DNA of 64,000 nt from Pseudomonadota bacterium (lineage in GTDB: Bacteria > Pseudomonadota > Alphaproteobacteria > Rhizobiales > Rhizobiaceae), in the NCBI GenBank assembly GCA_023451735.1, contig JAEXYH010000030.1, positions 1 to 64,000 of the forward strand, given 5' to 3'. Shown piece after piece: positions 61,653-64,000 of this stretch. The position numbers and the translations under genes were made by a program. The notes below the pieces were generated by a model. That model was not told the DNA's origin. It did no database searches and was given only the letters and a program-made list of their open reading frames with translations. Every line of letters starts with the position of its first letter. Position 1 is the stretch's first letter.

Positions 61653-62259
61653 CCGGGTAAGGAAGGTGCGCGGTGATCCTATTAGATCACCGCTGCCTCA
61701 GTTATTGATCTAACTGAACAGGGCGATCGTTTTTAGGCCGATAAATCGACTTTGTGCCCCTTCCTCAGCGACTAAAAAATCCCGGCCGATGTCTGCTGGA
61801 ATTCGTGCTACGAAGAACGCTTCTCGGGACCCTCACCAGCCGATCCGCATCAAAATACAACTTTCATCTCCGTCGGCGCTCGCTTCAGGCGGCCCTTGAA
61901 GCGCCAAAAGGATAACGCCGACGGCGATCGCGCTCCAGTCCATCCTGACGTCGCTGAGCATCAAACGGATCTGCAACAGCGGTTAGGGCTGATCGATATG
62001 GAACAACGCTTCGGCGGTCGGGACCGACCGAGGGACCGAGCACTTGACCACAGCAGCACATCGCTCGAACAGCTCAAGCCTGAAACTGAAGAAATGCTGG
62101 AGATCGCGCGTCTTGAGTAAGAGATCGATTTTTGATCGCAGCCCTCTGCCTCGACTTGGTTGGCGAAATCTACGTAACAAACCCCGCGCCGTATTGCCAA
62201 TCCAGCATAGATGAGGCAATGCCTTGCGCAACAATCGTTTTAAGTCTTGAGGAATATCC
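61653..62259. other. Intergenic region between DUF1097 and rpsU
   Basis: About 600 bases. A 74-residue plus frame at 61896-62120 starts with TTG, lacks a ribosome binding site and has low-complexity hydrophilic composition, so it is not called. The rpsU promoter and leader must lie at the right end. Confidence 0.4.
61671..61692 (+). terminator. Terminator-like hairpin after DUF1097
   Basis: Perfect 8-bp stem CGGTGATC / GATCACCG with loop CTATTA, 18 bases after the DUF1097 stop. No T run follows. Confidence 0.45.
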
Positions 62260-62499
62260 GTGCAGATACTTGTCCGCGATAACAATGTCGATCAGGCGCT
62301 TCGTGTTCTGAAAAAGAAGCTGCAGCGGGAAGGTATCCTGCGGGAAATGCGCCAGCGCGAATATTACGAGAAGCCCTCCGTCAAACGGGCCCGCGAGAAG
62401 GCTGAGGGTGTCCGTCGCGCGCGTAAACTCGCTAAGAAAAAGCTCGACCGGGAAATGGGAATCGTAGCTGTGAAAACACGGCCAGCTCGGTCGAAATGA
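62260..62499 (+). CDS. rpsU: 30S ribosomal protein S21
   Basis: A 79-residue basic protein that is clearly S21: MQILVRDNNVDQALRVLKKK, LQREGILREMRQREYYEKPS, VKRAREKAEGVRRARKLAKK. S21 binds late to the 30S platform near the anti-Shine-Dalgarno end of 16S rRNA and helps initiation. The start is a GTG at 62260 with GAGG 7 bases upstream. Alphaproteobacteria such as rhizobia often carry more than one rpsU; the isolated position among accessory genes suggests this could be a second copy. Confidence 0.93.
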   Translation: MQILVRDNNVDQALRVLKKKLQREGILREMRQREYYEKPSVKRAREKAEGVRRARKLAKKKLDREMGIVAVKTRPARSK

Positions 62500-62751
62500 G
62501 CGATCGTGGGTGAGTGCGGGAGCCGTGGGCGCTGGCGAACGCCAGTCTGCCCATCACCAACCTTGCACCTTTCGCCAAGTCTCTGACTTTCGGACCCAGA
62601 TCGGCTATTTCAAACCGCTGAAGCTGTGATCTCCACCAAGAGCGATCGATCCGTTACTCCAGCGCGTGAAGAGCGTGGAGTATCGCATCGGATACGATGG
62701 CCCTGCGCTTCGTGCAAACGCGTCATTTCGAGAACGTGAATCTGTACCGAT

Positions 62752-62970
62752 TTGACCGGGCTGCTTGGCGACGAAAAGGCAAGGCGGCGGCTGGAGCGGC
62801 TGTATACCTTGTCCCTGGTTGACGAAGTCAAAGGCTGGAAGGTGGCGGACGTTCACTCCTAGGACTGGGACGACCTTCTTTCGCTACCCGCCGCCTTTTT
62901 TCTCAAACATCCTTCAGGCCGTACGGCGTGGTGCGAAGCCACAGCAGCGCGCGCTTGGCAAGTCAATTGA
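62752..62970 (+). pseudogene. Decayed ORF with in-frame amber stop
   Basis: One plus frame reads as protein on both sides of a TAG at 62860-62862: LLGDEKARRRLERLYTLSLV and DEVKGWKVADVHS before it, DWDDLLSLPAAFFLKHPSGR and TAWCEATAARAWQVN after it, ending in TGA at 62968-62970. There is no good start codon or ribosome binding site. It looks like the remnant of a broken gene; the family was not recognised. Confidence 0.35.
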
Positions 62971-63051
62971 ACCGTCAGTCAGAAGCAGAAACCGGCACGG
63001 GCTGGTTCGCAGAGTGGCTCAAGACAGTGATTTTCGATCTGCTCAAAACCA

Positions 63052-63192
63052 GAAAAAAAGGGCCATCGGCAATAGCCGTGGCCCTCAAGGTGTGAAGGTC
63101 CAAGACCTCCAGAGGGGAACTGCTAATGCGGCGAAACCGGGAGGAGCCCGCATGTGCAAAAGCCGATAGGCTTATGACCGACCCGTGTCAGT
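63052..63192 (-). ncRNA. Candidate CUCCUCCC-loop small RNA
   Basis: On the minus strand a rhizobial-type promoter (63198-63226) is followed by about 140 bases ending in a strong terminator (63053-63085), with no convincing reading frame. Inside, ATGCGG and CCGCAT form a 6-bp stem whose loop displays CTCCTCCC (complement of 63139-63146), an anti-Shine-Dalgarno motif. An AAGCC/GGCTT stem precedes it and an AGGTC/GACCT stem follows. From family knowledge, alphaproteobacterial alpha-r14 ('cuckoo') small RNAs carry CUCCUCCC in loops and base-pair with ribosome binding sites. Identity with that family is an inference; the promoter-hairpins-terminator order is seen directly. Confidence 0.6.
63053..63085 (-). 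terminator. Rho-independent terminator of the small RNA
   Basis: Stem AGGGCCA / TGGCCCT continued, past one bulged base, by GCCG/CGGC around an AATA-type loop, followed on the minus strand by seven T. This is the best intrinsic terminator in the window. Confidence 0.8.
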
Positions 63193-63197
63193 ATTGC

Positions 63198-63226
63198 ACA
63201 TAGAATTTGCGAATACGGTGATGCAA
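63198..63226 (-). promoter_or_regulatory. Promoter of the candidate small RNA
   Basis: Minus-strand TTGCAT (63221-63226) and CTATGT (63198-63203) separated by exactly 17 bases. The -10 matches the rhizobial CTATAT consensus at five of six positions; the -35 is weaker. Transcription would begin near 63191. Confidence 0.45.
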
Positions 63227-63391
63227 TTTCCGCACGAGGAGACGAATGCGCAGAAATGAAGCAAGTGCTGCGATGAGGAAGAAATCAAAATTAAGATTTT
63301 AGTAGATTTAAATATGAGACATTCAACCGAATTCTTTGTTTCGTGAGCCGGCGGCATCGGCCTGCATGCTCCCCAAGAACAGGATGATGTA

Positions 63392-63688
63392 GTGTGGACC
63401 GTTGATGTCATAGAGGAAGGCGGAAGGTTTGTCGTTCGCACGAAGGTTGGCGAAGACACTCATGATATGCCCTTTACCATCGAGGGTTTCGCACATCTCT
63501 ACGCACGCGGACAGCGCGTCCACTACCAGACGCTGGCGGAGTTAGCATCAGACGCCGAGTGGGTAACGCTGCCCGCAGTTGAGGTAACTTCGCCAATAGA
63601 AACGGGCACCGCAGCAGAGCGACCCATCGCAGCGATCAAGCCAAGAAAACGACGAATAACAAGTGCCAAGGCTGCCGACCCTGTCTAG
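63392..63688 (+). CDS. Small hypothetical protein
   Basis: A 98-residue frame with protein-like composition: a beta-rich N-terminal half (WTVDVIEEGGRFVVRTKVGE, THDMPFTIEGFAHLYARGQR) and a basic, probably disordered tail (IAAIKPRKRRITSAKAADPV). It starts with GTG at 63392, with only a weak AGGAT upstream. No family recognised. It diverges from the small RNA promoter. Confidence 0.4.
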   Translation: MWTVDVIEEGGRFVVRTKVGEDTHDMPFTIEGFAHLYARGQRVHYQTLAELASDAEWVTLPAVEVTSPIETGTAAERPIAAIKPRKRRITSAKAADPV

Positions 63689-63783
63689 GCATGCCCAAAA
63701 AGTCTGCTGCGGAATGGGAACCTCTGTCATGGCCAGCGCGCGAAGCGCGACCTAGCCTTGATTTCCGCGACAACACAAAAGCA

Positions 63784-64000
63784 TTAGCGAGCCTTCAAAC
63801 CTGCCGCCCAGGATGCAATCTTTCTGGCTGCGCCGCGCATGTTATCGTCCAGGGTTAATCCTGAAACTGCTTTCCGCGGCTTTAGGTCGTGATCGCCGTC
63901 CTCTAGCCAGTTCAGTTCGACTGAACTCGATAGACCGTAGGAGGCCACTTCATCTCTCGATCCGAACTGATCTCTGTTGCCTTGGCAGATTAGTGTCGGC
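63784..64000 (-). CDS. KANL3/Tex30-type alpha/beta hydrolase, 5' end outside window
   Basis: The minus frame is open from the right edge to a TAA at 63784-63786 and gives the last 71 residues of a protein. PTLICQGNRDQFGSRDEVAS and LNWLEDGDHDLKPRKAVSGL are the C-terminal signature of the KANL3/Tex30-like alpha/beta hydrolase family, with the acid Asp in GNRD and the catalytic His in GDHDLKP. The final helix (MRGAARKIASWAAGLKAR) fits. The nucleophile lies outside the window. Function of bacterial members is largely unknown. Confidence 0.75.
   Translation of the reverse strand, partial: PTLICQGNRDQFGSRDEVASYGLSSSVELNWLEDGDHDLKPRKAVSGLTLDDNMRGAARKIASWAAGLKAR

Noticed and set aside
61896..62120. 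74-residue plus frame upstream of rpsU
   Set aside because: TTG start, no ribosome binding site and low-complexity charged composition.
1..64000. CRISPR arrays, insertion sequences, tRNA genes, prophage or integrase genes
   Set aside because: None recognised on reading both strands; no regularly spaced repeats and no transposase or integrase motifs were seen.

Overview
The window looks like accessory-rich DNA from an alphaproteobacterium of the Rhizobiales, most likely Rhizobiaceae. This is an inference from moderately high GC, the alphaproteobacterial style of the S21, Crp/Fnr, DUF6894, DUF2076 and hybrid kinase proteins, and a candidate small RNA with a CUCCUCCC loop. No rRNA, tRNA, CRISPR array, transposase, phage or replication gene was recognised. 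Genes fall into many short divergent units, usually one regulator facing one to seven enzyme genes.

Layout. 1-3.4 kb, minus: a PQQ-type sugar dehydrogenase fused to a PEBP domain (cut by the left edge), a DUF4142 protein and a secreted esterase. 3.4-6.5 kb: two paralogous Crp/Fnr regulators, a DUF6894 protein and a PAS-only protein, with three copies of a GTACGC-N2-GCGTAC palindrome nearby. 6.9-12.6 kb, minus: DedA, a TerC-CBS-CorC fusion, PgpA, DUF2076, a Bax-inhibitor-1 protein and an ECF sigma/anti-sigma pair. 13-15.8 kb: an alpha/beta hydrolase and an orphan TadG-like protein. 16.1-24.3 kb: a seven-gene catabolic operon (flavin reductase, HpaB-like monooxygenase with a one-base frameshift, DUF1185, enamidase-like amidohydrolase, duplicated EthD-like protein, MFS importer, aldehyde dehydrogenase). 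A divergent MarR gene controls it, probably through a perfect 19-bp palindrome over the operon promoter.

24.8-36.2 kb: a SnoaL-like protein, an ankyrin protein and two alpha/beta hydrolases; an AraC regulator; three SDRs in tandem (one frameshifted) facing a LysR gene across a 19-bp palindrome; a hydrolase/GST pair facing another LysR gene. 36.7-43.1 kb: a signalling operon (CHASE3-GAF hybrid kinase with three receivers, CheR, CheB, second hybrid kinase). 43.5-47.3 kb: a tightly overlapping operon of an N-formylglutamate amidohydrolase-like protein, a QEGLA/DUF1704 metallopeptidase-like protein and a glutathione-synthetase-like ATP-grasp ligase; this is the best candidate here for an undescribed biochemical system. 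47.7-50.5 kb: an EmrAB-type efflux pair. 50.6-61.7 kb: further SDR, AraC and LysR units, plus a Tat-exported metallo-hydrolase and aldo/keto reductase pair. 62-64 kb: rpsU, a decayed ORF, a candidate CUCCUCCC small RNA on the minus strand, a small hypothetical gene, and the 3' end of a KANL3/Tex30-type hydrolase cut by the right edge.

Two otherwise intact genes (near 22,746 and 30,361) each appear to lack one base, so either sequencing error or recent decay must be considered. Starts were moved downstream of the longest reading frame wherever a ribosome binding site or family alignment supported it.
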